From: JAGLOK01 sp963675575
GTDB lineage: Bacteria > Bacillota > Clostridia > Christensenellales > UMGS416
Length of the DNA: 64,000 bases
NCBI GenBank assembly: GCA_963675575.1
Contig: OY776378.1
Location: 3,006,161 to 3,070,160 of the forward strand
Reading direction: 5' to 3'
The position numbers and the translations under genes are program-made. The first letter of the stretch is position 1. Each line of letters opens with the position of its first letter. Below are positions 35,558-43,663 of this stretch, one piece after another. Under the pieces are notes generated by a model, which saw nothing but the letters and a program-made list of their open reading frames with translations, was not told the DNA's origin and did not search any database.

Positions 35558-35578
35558 AAAGCTTGTTTTAAAGGGTTT
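35558..35578 (+). repeat. Left copy of an inverted repeat flanking the 35686 lipoprotein gene
   Basis: AAAGCTTGTTTTAAAGGGTTT. An inverted copy with a 4-nt insertion lies at 36532-36556, so the two bracket about 1 kb containing one gene. Confidence 0.5.
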
Positions 35579-35685
35579 TTCAATAAAGTTCTTTTAAAGC
35601 ATGGTAATTGATGGTTTTATATCCTATAATATGTATTATAGGTATAAATAAAGTAATTAGAGCTAATAAGATGAAAAGGATAAAT

Positions 35686-36276
35686 ATGAAGAAAAATATA
35701 TTGTTTATAATTGTAGTTATTGTATTACTGTCATTAATAACTAGCTGCTCAAGTAATCCAACTACAAGTGAAATCGAACAAAAATCTGAAGAGAATATGC
35801 AAATAGAGAAAACAACATCATATACTCCTTCACCTACACTATCTATCACCCCGACAAACACACCCACTATAGCACCGAGCGCTACTCCAGAATTTTACTC
35901 GCTTGGCGATACTGTTATCTTTAATGGTGCAGAAATCACGTTTACATCTTTGAGCGTAATGTCTGAAACTACGCTCATGTTTGACTCCCCTGAATATGTG
36001 GTTGTTTTTGCTACAGCCAAATTCACATCTGATGAAATACAGGATTTTAATTTTATATTCAGAAAAATGATTGGTCCTGACGGTAGCACTCTCGGCATGA
36101 CATCTGGAGATTATGACAATAAAAAAATTCTTGATTGGGCATCAAATGAAGTATCAGATGGAGAATCATTAGAAGGTTTTTTAGCTTATTCTTATATTGG
36201 AGATGGAGAATACACTCTAATTCTGGATAATTTTGTCGATAAGTACGAGTTCAAATTTGATGTTGTGAAAGAATAA
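35686..36276 (+). CDS. DUF4352-like lipoprotein
   Basis: A 196-residue lipoprotein. The signal peptide ends SLITSC (Cys21). A Ser/Thr/Pro spacer (about 35-65) follows, then an Ig-like domain beginning YSLGDTVIFNGAEITFTSLSV with EYVVVFATAKFTS and a later GEYTLILDN strand. The pattern fits the DUF4352 group of extracellular domains. AAAAGGA lies 6 nt before the ATG at 35686, chosen over an upstream in-frame ATG that would spoil the signal peptide. Flanking inverted repeats suggest it may have arrived as a unit. Confidence 0.75.
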   Translation: MKKNILFIIVVIVLLSLITSCSSNPTTSEIEQKSEENMQIEKTTSYTPSPTLSITPTNTPTIAPSATPEFYSLGDTVIFNGAEITFTSLSVMSETTLMFDSPEYVVVFATAKFTSDEIQDFNFIFRKMIGPDGSTLGMTSGDYDNKKILDWASNEVSDGESLEGFLAYSYIGDGEYTLILDNFVDKYEFKFDVVKE

Positions 36277-36608
36277 ATACTAAGATATAGCTTTAAAGAA
36301 AGCTTGGTAAGGAACAATAGAATTCATTTTTGATATTTTTATAGATTGTCGTATGAAACTATTTTCTTGCCTTTCTGTTTTTCATTTTGATATTAGCTGA
36401 ATGTGGAGTGGTTAATACTTATTCTTTACTGGTTCATCTAGTTTCCTTTGTATATTTATGCGAACCTGTATTCGTGTTAATTATAATACGAAATTAAGTG
36501 TACTATTTCAAGGACAATTGAAATTTCTAATAAACCCTTGTTTTAAAACAAGCTTTCCATATTCCATGCTTAACGCTCCAAATCATTTTAAAATGAAATC
36601 ATTTTTGT
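36277..36608. other. AT-rich gap with inverted repeat, no gene seen
   Basis: No supported ORF. It contains the 16-bp perfect palindrome CTTGTTTTAAAACAAG (36537-36552), which is part of the inverted repeat copy noted at 35558. The GtrA frame is open through the right half, but that extension lacks a Shine-Dalgarno. Confidence 0.5.
36532..36556 (-). repeat. Right copy of the inverted repeat flanking the 35686 gene
   Basis: The minus strand reads AAAGCTTGTTTTAAA, then ACAA, then GGGTTT. It matches 35558-35578 except for the ACAA insertion, and includes a perfect 16-bp palindrome. Confidence 0.5.
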
Positions 36609-36637
36609 TTGTTATAGGGATAGATTTCGGATATAAT
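36609..36637 (+). promoter_or_regulatory. Promoter positioned for a leaderless mRNA (gtrA-like gene)
   Basis: TTGTTA (36609-36614), a 17-nt spacer, TATAAT (36632-36637), then 6 nt (ATTTTT) before the ATG at 36644. No Shine-Dalgarno. Confidence 0.6.
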
Positions 36638-36643
36638 ATTTTT

Positions 36644-37048
36644 ATGATTGAAAAAATTAAAGAACTTATAGTTAAGTATAAACAATTTATTCTGTTTTGC
36701 ATTGTGGGCGCGTCCAACACACTTATTACCATGGGCGTTTATGCTTTGCTAATTAAAATCGGTGTGCCATATCTCATAGCAAGCCCGTTGGGATATATTT
36801 GCGGAGTGGTGAACGGCTATTTTTGGTCTTCCAAGATAGTTTTCAAAAAGAAGAAAACAGCAGAAAACGCCGTAAAATTCCTTCTTGTCAATTTGATTGT
36901 GCTAGGAGTGAACACGGGACTTATGTGGCTGTGGGTGGATATTTTGTCAGTTCATAAAATATGGGCGCAGGCTTTAACCATCTGCTTTACAATGCCGCTT
37001 AATTTCATATTGAATAAAATTTGGACTTATCGGAGCAAAGAGTCATAG
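36644..37048 (+). CDS. GtrA-family membrane protein
   Basis: A 134-residue GtrA protein with four membrane helices. The first block KQFILFCIVGASNTLITMGVYALL and the last FILNKIWTYRS are characteristic. GtrA proteins are thought to flip polyprenyl-linked sugars. The start at 36644 is set by the family N-terminus and the leaderless promoter; the frame is open 62 codons further upstream without signals. Its 3' end overlaps the convergent dNTPase gene by 22 bp. Confidence 0.92.
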   Translation: MIEKIKELIVKYKQFILFCIVGASNTLITMGVYALLIKIGVPYLIASPLGYICGVVNGYFWSSKIVFKKKKTAENAVKFLLVNLIVLGVNTGLMWLWVDILSVHKIWAQALTICFTMPLNFILNKIWTYRSKES

Positions 37049-38097
37049 CACGCGATAGCGTAATTATCGGTCATTCCTGAAATGTAATCGGTAATTATCA
37101 TTTCTTTGGCGGGTGTCTTTTTAAAATAATCATCACTCATGTTGTTTAGATAATTGCAAAAAGTAATATCAATTTCTTTGTTTCTTTTTCCGCTTACTAT
37201 ACTGTCATAATATTTATCAAAATAATCATACAAAGTATTAAGCTTATACAAACAGTCCCGTTCAAAAAACTCCAGAGACTCGTGATGATATATTTTTGAG
37301 TAGTTAAAATCTTTAAGCTTTACAATCAAGTTGAATTTTTCATCCGAAAAACCGGCTTTTCCTAATTTTGCAGTGCTTTCGATTACGTCTATTACCAAAG
37401 TATTTATAATTTCACCATTGGAGTCACCCAAATGCTTTGATATTTCTTTTGGAACGTCATTATGCTTTATCACACCCAAAGTAAGAGCATCTTCAATATC
37501 TCGGCCCAAATAGGCTATTTTATCTGAAAGACGCACAAAGCAGCCTTCCCAGGTAGCCGGCATCCTGTCAGGGGTTTGTTTATTCATAAGATTTTCGTGA
37601 ATGTGGGTGGGTTCAATATGTTGCTCAAAGCTCTCGCCGTTGTGGCATAATATCGCGTCGCGCACCCCGTAAGTTAAATTAAGCCCTTTTCCGTTTCTCG
37701 CTAAAAGATCTACAACCCTTAATGAATGATTTTCGTGGGAAAAGCCATCTTTAAGCTTAGACTTTAATACACTTTCACCGCTGTGTCCGAATGGAGCGTG
37801 TCCAAGGTCATGACCCAAGCCGGCCGCGTAGGCCATTTCTACGGAAAGATTCCACCCTAGCGAATTAAGGCCTTTGCATATGGTGGCAGCGATAGTCGCA
37901 ACGTGAAGAACATGCTCAATCCTTGTGCAAACATGATCGTTTTCCGGTGCGAAAAAAACCTGCGTTTTATGCTTGAGCCTGCGAAAAGCGGTTGAATGAA
38001 TTATAGCGGTCTGATCCCTGAAATAAGGGCCGCGCATATCCACCTGTCTCGGGGACATCCGCTGGGTCAATATTTTTTGTGGTAGTTTATTGTCCAT
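37027..38097 (-). CDS. dGTPase-like deoxynucleotide triphosphohydrolase (HD superfamily)
   Basis: A 356-residue HD-domain protein of the dGTP triphosphohydrolase family, which cleaves dNTPs to nucleosides plus triphosphate. The opening block RGPYFRDQTAIIHSTAFRRLKHKTQVF, the first histidine in TRIEHVLHV and the HD pair in AAGLGHDLGHAPFGHSGE are all conserved. Length fits the type-2 group. It has a consensus TTGACA promoter whose -10 is 6 nt from the ATG and no Shine-Dalgarno, so it is probably leaderless. Confidence 0.93.
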   Translation of the reverse strand: MDNKLPQKILTQRMSPRQVDMRGPYFRDQTAIIHSTAFRRLKHKTQVFFAPENDHVCTRIEHVLHVATIAATICKGLNSLGWNLSVEMAYAAGLGHDLGHAPFGHSGESVLKSKLKDGFSHENHSLRVVDLLARNGKGLNLTYGVRDAILCHNGESFEQHIEPTHIHENLMNKQTPDRMPATWEGCFVRLSDKIAYLGRDIEDALTLGVIKHNDVPKEISKHLGDSNGEIINTLVIDVIESTAKLGKAGFSDEKFNLIVKLKDFNYSKIYHHESLEFFERDCLYKLNTLYDYFDKYYDSIVSGKRNKEIDITFCNYLNNMSDDYFKKTPAKEMIITDYISGMTDNYAIACYDSLLR

Positions 38098-38103
38098 AAA
38101 TCG

Positions 38104-38132
38104 ATATTATCTTTTTTAATGAGGATTGTCAA
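38104..38132 (-). promoter_or_regulatory. Promoter positioned for a leaderless mRNA (dNTPase gene)
   Basis: On the minus strand TTGACA (38132-38127, perfect), a 17-nt spacer, TAATAT (38109-38104), then 6 nt before the ATG at 38097. An alternative -10, GATAAT, is shifted by 2 nt. No Shine-Dalgarno. Confidence 0.6.
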
Positions 38133-38138
38133 ATGGGG

Positions 38139-38849
38139 CTATTTAAGGCTGTCTATATATTCTTTTTTTAGTCTTTCAATGGTGCCGTCGTTTGACATTT
38201 GAACAAGAACAGCATTTAATTCATTATAAAATGCTTGTTTTTCCTTGGAAACAATAAAATATATGGGGGAATCGCTTAAAACCTGAATTGAAAAATCATA
38301 GATTCCGCTGCGCGACAAAGCGTCATATTCGGATATAATAGATGCATCCACGATTCCTGTTTCCAAGTCATTTATCAGCAGGTCTTTATCGCTGTAATAT
38401 ACAAATTCATAATCGCTTTGGTAGCTTAACATATTTTTTTGGCTTATACAGGCATCAGAATCGATAACGCCTACTTTATTGATATTTTCGGCATTTGAAG
38501 AAATCAAAAGGATGTTATCATTAAAAACAACTGAAGTTTGAAGATTTTCGTCAGATGTTTTGCAAAGCATCACATCAATATTATCGTTTTGAAGATATAC
38601 TTCCCAGTCATAGTAATTGACTGGTTTTATAGGAGCGTCAACGCCCATTCTTTGTGCGGCCAGTTTGATTATGTTTATAGCCAAGCCGTATCCGTCATAG
38701 GTATGGTAGCTAAGCGGATCGTAACCAACTATAAAATAACCGGAATTTTCAACTATTTTATAAGAGATATCACTTATATTTCCGCAACCTGCAAACATTG
38801 CGAATATCAAAATGATACAAAAGATTTTTACTATTTTATTCTTCATCAT
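38139..38849 (-). CDS. Solute-binding-like lipoprotein (family 3)
   Basis: A 236-residue lipoprotein starting MMKNKIVKIF, with its lipobox at FAMFAGC. The domain has the periplasmic-binding-protein family 3 pattern: GYDPLSYHTYDGYGLAINIIKLAAQRMG near the start and TGIVDASIISEYDA plus YFIVSKEKQAF later, ending with LKKEYIDSL. It probably binds an amino acid or similar polar ligand. No permease or ATPase gene is adjacent. Its start overlaps the end of the 38836 gene by 14 nt and lacks a clear Shine-Dalgarno, suggesting translational coupling. Confidence 0.8.
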   Translation of the reverse strand: MMKNKIVKIFCIILIFAMFAGCGNISDISYKIVENSGYFIVGYDPLSYHTYDGYGLAINIIKLAAQRMGVDAPIKPVNYYDWEVYLQNDNIDVMLCKTSDENLQTSVVFNDNILLISSNAENINKVGVIDSDACISQKNMLSYQSDYEFVYYSDKDLLINDLETGIVDASIISEYDALSRSGIYDFSIQVLSDSPIYFIVSKEKQAFYNELNAVLVQMSNDGTIERLKKEYIDSLK

Positions 38850-39231
38850 TTTTTTGAACCGTGACAAGGTGGTAAATAAGAGGTTTATTATCATCATATA
38901 TATATAAATCCGTTCCTATTAACTCCCATGCTCCGCTTACGTGGTTAGGTTCGTCGCCTTCCTTTGATTTATAGGTAAACGTAAATTCTTTGCCCTTTTT
39001 TTCATAAGTTCCAAAGAGATTGTCCATAAAATACACAGTACCATCATTGTTTATAGTGAAAACCATAGTTATCACGTTTGAAAACACCGGCTCTTGAGAT
39101 TCACCTGTTTGCGCATCAATTGTTTCCGTAAATTGCCAAGACCCGTATAAAACCTTGCTTGCGCATCCGGAAAAAATCAAGAGATTGATGATTGCAACAA
39201 TAATAATAGCAAACATCGTGGTTTTTTTCAT
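38836..39231 (-). CDS. Small lipoprotein with a lipocalin-like strand pattern, unknown
   Basis: A 131-residue lipoprotein: signal peptide to LIFSGC (Cys23), then a domain starting LYGSWQFTETID and continuing VITMVFTINNDGTVYF and KGKEFTFTYKS. GSWxxT followed by repeated short strands resembles small lipocalin-like domains (DUF4923/DUF5640 type), which is only a suggestion. The ATG at 39231 has AAGGAGC upstream, whereas an ORF start 13 codons earlier does not. It is the first gene of a two-gene unit with the solute-binding lipoprotein. Confidence 0.75.
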   Translation of the reverse strand: MKKTTMFAIIIVAIINLLIFSGCASKVLYGSWQFTETIDAQTGESQEPVFSNVITMVFTINNDGTVYFMDNLFGTYEKKGKEFTFTYKSKEGDEPNHVSGAWELIGTDLYIYDDNKPLIYHLVTVQKNDEE

Positions 39232-39741
39232 AAACAGCTCCTTAAAAAATTGCTTATAATATAATAGCAAATATTTTAAAATGAAGCAATGGACTTAATT
39301 TATGTTCTTCAATAGTTCATTTTATGAAGTTTGCTTTGATGCGTACTTAAGAAGCTCGCCGGAAGGCTTTTATTTACCGAACAAAGTCTCCGATATTTAA
39401 AACTTCTATATCAGGCGTGTCATCATGCCGTCTTTATTCATTCTTCTTCTTTTGAGCCGGAGCTGCAAATAAGTTTAATGGCGCAACTACCGACCATCAA
39501 AAAATCAAGAACAACTCGTCTGGAATCTTAGCAGTGATAATAGTGCTAAAACCTGAGCAAATTAGAATAAAAATCGATAGATTCCTTCGAATTTTTCGCT
39601 TTAATACCTATGTGTAAAAGACTTATTACAAAATTATTTTTCCATTTATAGTTATTAATCTGCTTTCTTAATATTATGTAATTGTATCATTCTATAATTT
39701 TTTAATCAAATAAAAAAACCCTCTTTTAAAAGGAGTTTCAA
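39232..39741. other. 510-nt gap with short coding-like fragments
   Basis: No complete gene. Plus strand 39302-39400 is open for 32 codons (MFFNSSFYEVCFDAYLR...), without a Shine-Dalgarno. The minus strand has two fragments with coding-like composition: about 39440-39496 (MVGSCAIKLICSSGS..., to a stop) and about 39381-39436 (RHDDTPDIEVLNIGDFVR, to a stop), in different frames. They may be remains of a lost minus-strand gene. A weak terminator-like hairpin with a T run lies at 39712-39741 for the 39760 gene. Confidence 0.35.
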
Positions 39742-39759
39742 AACTTTTGGATAATCTGC

Positions 39760-40152
39760 TCATTCACGCACAAAAACTGCGGTGGCAACGAAGTTTCCTT
39801 CAGGTAGCCGTAATGTAACAAAATCAGATGAGGAATGTTTTTCCGGAATATCGCTTGTCCAATGGTCAAAAACCCATCCGTCGAGGGGGTATGCCTTAAA
39901 TTTTACTTCTTGACCCTGCATATAACTTTTTTGATATGGCAAAACTTCTATTGTACCTCGTCCTTCGCATAAAAGACTAATCTGAGCTTCGGAAAGAGCT
40001 TCGGCGCCCAGAGGAATGGGATCTTCGGCAATTATAACCTCAGAGATGTCTGAATTCTGTAGCAAAGGATAAAGCAGGACAAGACCCACAGATACAGAAC
40101 AAGCAGCAAAAACAAATATTATTATTGCTTTAATTTTACTCATGACAACCAT
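39760..40152 (-). CDS. Membrane-anchored protein with one bacterial-repeat (InlB B-repeat-like) domain
   Basis: A 130-residue protein: N-terminal membrane helix (about residues 8-28), short spacer, then one approximately 75-residue domain. GTIEVLP, YMQGQEVKFKAYPLDGWVFDHWTSDIP and FVATAVFV follow the pattern of the divergent InlB B-repeat/Flg_new domains found on Clostridial surface proteins. A single repeat without an anchor enzyme is unusual. The ATG at 40152 lies 6 nt from a perfect TATAAT and lacks a Shine-Dalgarno; the later ATG (codon 4) also lacks one. Confidence 0.7.
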   Translation of the reverse strand: MVVMSKIKAIIIFVFAACSVSVGLVLLYPLLQNSDISEVIIAEDPIPLGAEALSEAQISLLCEGRGTIEVLPYQKSYMQGQEVKFKAYPLDGWVFDHWTSDIPEKHSSSDFVTLRLPEGNFVATAVFVRE

Positions 40153-40158
40153 TCTTAG

Positions 40159-40187
40159 ATTATATCGTAATTATAAATCCGTAAAAC
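40159..40187 (-). promoter_or_regulatory. Promoter positioned for a leaderless mRNA (40152 gene)
   Basis: A perfect TATAAT on the minus strand (40164-40159) exactly 6 nt before the ATG. The -35 position (40187-40182, GTTTTA) is a poor match, so this is the weakest of the five similar cases. Confidence 0.45.
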
Positions 40188-40233
40188 TGCAAAGTTAAAC
40201 ATGTCGAAATGTCGGTATATGCAAAACTTGGAG

Positions 40234-41406
40234 TTAATTAAGGTTAAACTCTTTGCCAAGCTTCATAAAAGCTTCCTTTGAGCGCTTGATTTTGTCCAAT
40301 GACACACAATAGCATATCCTGAAATATCCCGGTTTTCCAAATCCGCTTCCGGGAGCAAAAAGAAGGTTGTGTTTTGAGGCGGCCGTTACGAATTCTTTGT
40401 CGTCTTTTATTGGAGACTTTATAAAGAAATAGAAAGCTCCTTCAGGCTTATAGGCGTCAAAACCAGCTTCGCATAAAATGTCATACAAAGCGTCTCTTCG
40501 GGCTTTGTAGCCGGCAACGTCAACAGTTGTGTCAATTGCGCGCATAACAGCTTTTTGATATATGGCAGGAGCATTTACAAAGCCCAATGTCCGGTTAGTC
40601 AAAGTTATTGCGCCAATCACTTGTTCGGCTTCCGCCATGTCGGGATTTACCGCGACGTATCCTATTCTGCCACCGGGAAGCGAAAGTGATTTTGAAAAAG
40701 AATTTACGATTATTGTATTTTCATAAATATCAAAAAGGTTAGGAACAGCTGTGTCGAAGGCAATTTCAATATAGGGTTCGTCAGACAGTATGCAAATATC
40801 GGTTTGCAATGCAATTTGGCGCTCATAAAGAGAATCAGCCAACTCCATCAAGTCTTCCTTTGTATATATAACACCTGTCGGATTGTTTGGAGAATTTATA
40901 AGAATGGCTTTAGTTTTTTCGGTTATTGCGCCGTATATTTTTTCTATATCCAGTGAAAAATCCTTTTTTGTTTCAACGGGAACAGGTATCCCGCCGTGGT
41001 TTGTGATATAAAAATTATATTCAACAAAATATGGGGCAAGCACAATAACTTCATCCTCCGGGTCAAGCAGAGCTTTAAGCGCCGCATTGAGACCACCCGC
41101 CGCGCCAACCGTCATAATTATATTTTGCGCCGTTACGCTTTTGCCGCGGGAAGAAACTTTTTGAGCAATTTTTTCCCGAACGTCCAAAAATCCCGCATTT
41201 GGCATATATCTGTGTACGCCTTCTGCCCCCGCAAATTCTTTGAGGCCCTCAATAATTTCTTTGGGCGGCGGCATATCAGGGTTTCCCAAAGAGAAATCAA
41301 ACACATTTTCTTCCCCATAAAGCTTGGAAAGACGTATGCCTTCTTCAAACATTTTGCGTATTACAGATGAATTCTTAAGTGATTCTTTTATTTTATTGGA
41401 TATCAT
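40234..41406 (-). CDS. Pyridoxal-phosphate-dependent aminotransferase (class I/II, aspartate-type)
   Basis: A 390-residue fold-type I aminotransferase. NSPNNPTGVIYTKEDL contains the conserved Asn and Gly of the cofactor pocket, LSDEPYIE holds the Asp/Tyr pair, and NSFSKSLSLPGGRIGY carries the Schiff-base lysine. FRICYCVS has the substrate-carboxylate arginine. Length and motifs suggest the aspartate or broad amino acid group; the exact substrate is not determined. ACGGAG precedes the ATG. Confidence 0.93.
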   Translation of the reverse strand: MISNKIKESLKNSSVIRKMFEEGIRLSKLYGEENVFDFSLGNPDMPPPKEIIEGLKEFAGAEGVHRYMPNAGFLDVREKIAQKVSSRGKSVTAQNIIMTVGAAGGLNAALKALLDPEDEVIVLAPYFVEYNFYITNHGGIPVPVETKKDFSLDIEKIYGAITEKTKAILINSPNNPTGVIYTKEDLMELADSLYERQIALQTDICILSDEPYIEIAFDTAVPNLFDIYENTIIVNSFSKSLSLPGGRIGYVAVNPDMAEAEQVIGAITLTNRTLGFVNAPAIYQKAVMRAIDTTVDVAGYKARRDALYDILCEAGFDAYKPEGAFYFFIKSPIKDDKEFVTAASKHNLLFAPGSGFGKPGYFRICYCVSLDKIKRSKEAFMKLGKEFNLN

Positions 41407-41503
41407 AAAACTCTCCGTTTAATTTGATAATTTTATTATACTGCATTTTATTTAAAATATAAATCCGAATAAAACGGCAGTTTTTAATATTTTAAATATT
41501 AAT

Positions 41504-43096
41504 TCAGTCTACTCGGCTATTGTAAAAGTCCATCTGCTGCTGGGCACCTGCCGCCAAATATTCTTCCAAGAACTTTTCCCAATTTTTATCTGACAAAAGT
41601 TTGCTGCCGGAAATAAAATCATCCACCCACTTGTCCTTTACCGCAGTCATGGCCGCATATATTTTGCTGTTATTAAAACCGTTGTCTTCAAAGGGGTTTG
41701 AAAGCACAGATTCGTATGTTAAAAGAGATTCGTACCACTGGGTGGCGGCTTGGGAATATTCCGGTGTTTTAATAACTTTAAAATTAGTTATGATATTGCG
41801 CAGCTCATTATAAGGCTGAAGGCTCTCGATAGTTCCATCGGATTTGTATTTCCATCCTTCAGTGCCGTAAGCCGCATAGTCGGGAATAATATCGTCCGCC
41901 TTTAACGTATAATGCACGCCTTCAATACCGTTTGAAACGAAATCTTTGCCTTCTTCGGTGAAAATGAATTCGCACATATCAAAAATACGCGTCGGATCTT
42001 CAAAATATGTGCTTATTATATTGGCGGAAGCGTTGCTTTTATTGGTAAAGCGAGTGGAGCCGCTGGGCCCTGACATATCAATGGGAAGTGGCTCAAGATA
42101 TCCGCTTGGAATATTTTCTTTGAGCTCGGCATTTAAAAGAGGAAGGTTTGATATTTCCGTTGCCACGCAGCCAGCCTTTCCTGTCGTAATTTTTTCTTTT
42201 GATACAGCGCCGTCATGTGACAGATAGTCGTTGTCGAGAGCGCCTGTTTTATACATAAGGTGAATAAAGCCCAAAGATTCTCTCAAATCATAGAGAGTAT
42301 ACCAGTCAGTATAATATCCGTCGATTTCCTTAAACATATACGCGCCGGTATATCCCGCGTAAATCGGGTAAAGATATTTTTCTCCGCTGGTGGTAAAGCC
42401 GTCGGTTTTCATCCCGTCAAAATCTTCTTGTACAAACACATTCATAAGCTCGCTGAATTCATCCAGCGTATCTATGTCTTCAAGATTATACCCTGCTTTT
42501 TCCACCCAATCTCCGCGCACAAGATAAACTGTGTCGTCTGGGGCCGCGTAATGAGGTAGGCAGTAGAGAGCATCATCTTCAGATATGAATTTATCGATTT
42601 CATCTCTGCTCAAAATATAGTTTTCAAGCATAGGGTAACTCGAAGAGTTTTCATCCATAAAAGAGCCCACATCCATAGCGATTCCAGATTGTATAAGTTT
42701 ATCATATTCGGATGCGTTTCTGCCCAAAACGTCCAATTCCATAAAGTCGGGAATATCTCCGGAGGCTATAAGAGAGGTTAAAATTTCACCGTAGCTTCTT
42801 TGCTCTTCATCCGACGAAGTATCTATTATATTGAAAGTCAGATTATATTTTTCTTCAAGAAATTTAACAGTGAGGTCGTCTCCGGACAACGCGGCCTTTG
42901 CACTTGAAGCTTTCCTTGGCATAAAATAAAGTTCCAAATGCTCTGCATAAGGTTTTGATATTTCAGGCGAGGGAGAAGGTGTGGGCGTTGTCGTTTCCTC
43001 GGGGACATTTTCGGTTTTGTCGCAAGCGCTAATAAAAAAAACGGACAGAAAAACAGCAAGTGCCATAATAATCTTAAGTTTATTCATTCTCATCAT
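41504..43096 (-). CDS. Extracellular solute-binding lipoprotein (family 1, LplA-like)
   Basis: A 530-residue binding protein of the ABC sugar-uptake type. The signal peptide ends FFISAC, a Thr/Pro/Ser spacer follows, and ELDVLGRNASEYDKLIQSGIAMDVG and later IFDMCEFIFTEEGKDFVSNGIEGVHY are LplA-family blocks. No permease or ATPase genes are near. The C-terminal region WVDDFISGSKLLSDKNWEKF resembles that of the 45544 protein, so they are probably paralogues. Three ATGs lie at the start; the first is used here without a strong Shine-Dalgarno. Confidence 0.9.
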   Translation of the reverse strand: MMRMNKLKIIMALAVFLSVFFISACDKTENVPEETTTPTPSPSPEISKPYAEHLELYFMPRKASSAKAALSGDDLTVKFLEEKYNLTFNIIDTSSDEEQRSYGEILTSLIASGDIPDFMELDVLGRNASEYDKLIQSGIAMDVGSFMDENSSSYPMLENYILSRDEIDKFISEDDALYCLPHYAAPDDTVYLVRGDWVEKAGYNLEDIDTLDEFSELMNVFVQEDFDGMKTDGFTTSGEKYLYPIYAGYTGAYMFKEIDGYYTDWYTLYDLRESLGFIHLMYKTGALDNDYLSHDGAVSKEKITTGKAGCVATEISNLPLLNAELKENIPSGYLEPLPIDMSGPSGSTRFTNKSNASANIISTYFEDPTRIFDMCEFIFTEEGKDFVSNGIEGVHYTLKADDIIPDYAAYGTEGWKYKSDGTIESLQPYNELRNIITNFKVIKTPEYSQAATQWYESLLTYESVLSNPFEDNGFNNSKIYAAMTAVKDKWVDDFISGSKLLSDKNWEKFLEEYLAAGAQQQMDFYNSRVD

Positions 43097-43149
43097 TTTT
43101 TTCTCTTTCGGAAAGTTTTTATATTACTAAAAATCTTATCCATATATCT

Positions 43150-43551
43150 TTATACAAAATCTCCATCTTTAATGTCTTGGATAAGAACGCGGACTCGGGA
43201 GGCTATTATATCGCGAACTCTTTTATAAAAATCCTCGCCTTTTCCTTCGGGATTTGCAAGAGACCAATCAAGACATACAACATCCGGAATAGATGCAGGA
43301 TTTTCAGCGTCCATAGAAATTGCGATGTCGGGAAAGTCCACGTCCTCCACCGCTTTTGTTTTTTGTCCGGATATATCAACGCCGGCTTCTTTCATTACCT
43401 TTACAGCGTCCGGATTTAGTTTGCCGTCCGGAGTTATCCCTGCACTCATGGGAATCATAACATCGCTGCCCCACTTTTTTGCAAAACCCTCTGCCATTTG
43501 TGAGCGGCAGCAATTACCTTCACTTAAAAACAATACTTTAACTTTTTCCAT
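43150..43551 (-). CDS. ArsC/low-molecular-weight phosphatase-like protein lacking the catalytic cysteine
   Basis: A 133-residue protein with the fold signature of LMW protein tyrosine phosphatase/thioredoxin-type arsenate reductase: VKVLFLSEGNCCRSQMAEGF at the N-terminus, MSAGI and a C-terminal DFYKRVRDII. The phosphate-loop nucleophile expected at residue 10 (C-x5-R) is serine, with cysteines at 14 and 15 and the arginine at 16 kept. The general-acid aspartate region reads LANPEG instead of DDP. It may be a non-catalytic binder or have shifted chemistry (inference). The ATG at 43551 has GGTGGT upstream. Confidence 0.8.
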   Translation of the reverse strand: MEKVKVLFLSEGNCCRSQMAEGFAKKWGSDVMIPMSAGITPDGKLNPDAVKVMKEAGVDISGQKTKAVEDVDFPDIAISMDAENPASIPDVVCLDWSLANPEGKGEDFYKRVRDIIASRVRVLIQDIKDGDFV

Positions 43552-43663
43552 AATACCACCAAACATTCATTATAATTAACATTATGCTAATATAAGATTT
43601 TATTATATAATATACTAAGATTTATATCAAAGAAAGAAGAATTTAGTAAAAGAAGCCATATTT

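Noticed and set aside
36458..36643. 62-codon upstream extension of the gtrA-like frame
   Set aside because: GtrA proteins start at the position used. The extension has no Shine-Dalgarno, and the -10 box for the gene lies inside it.
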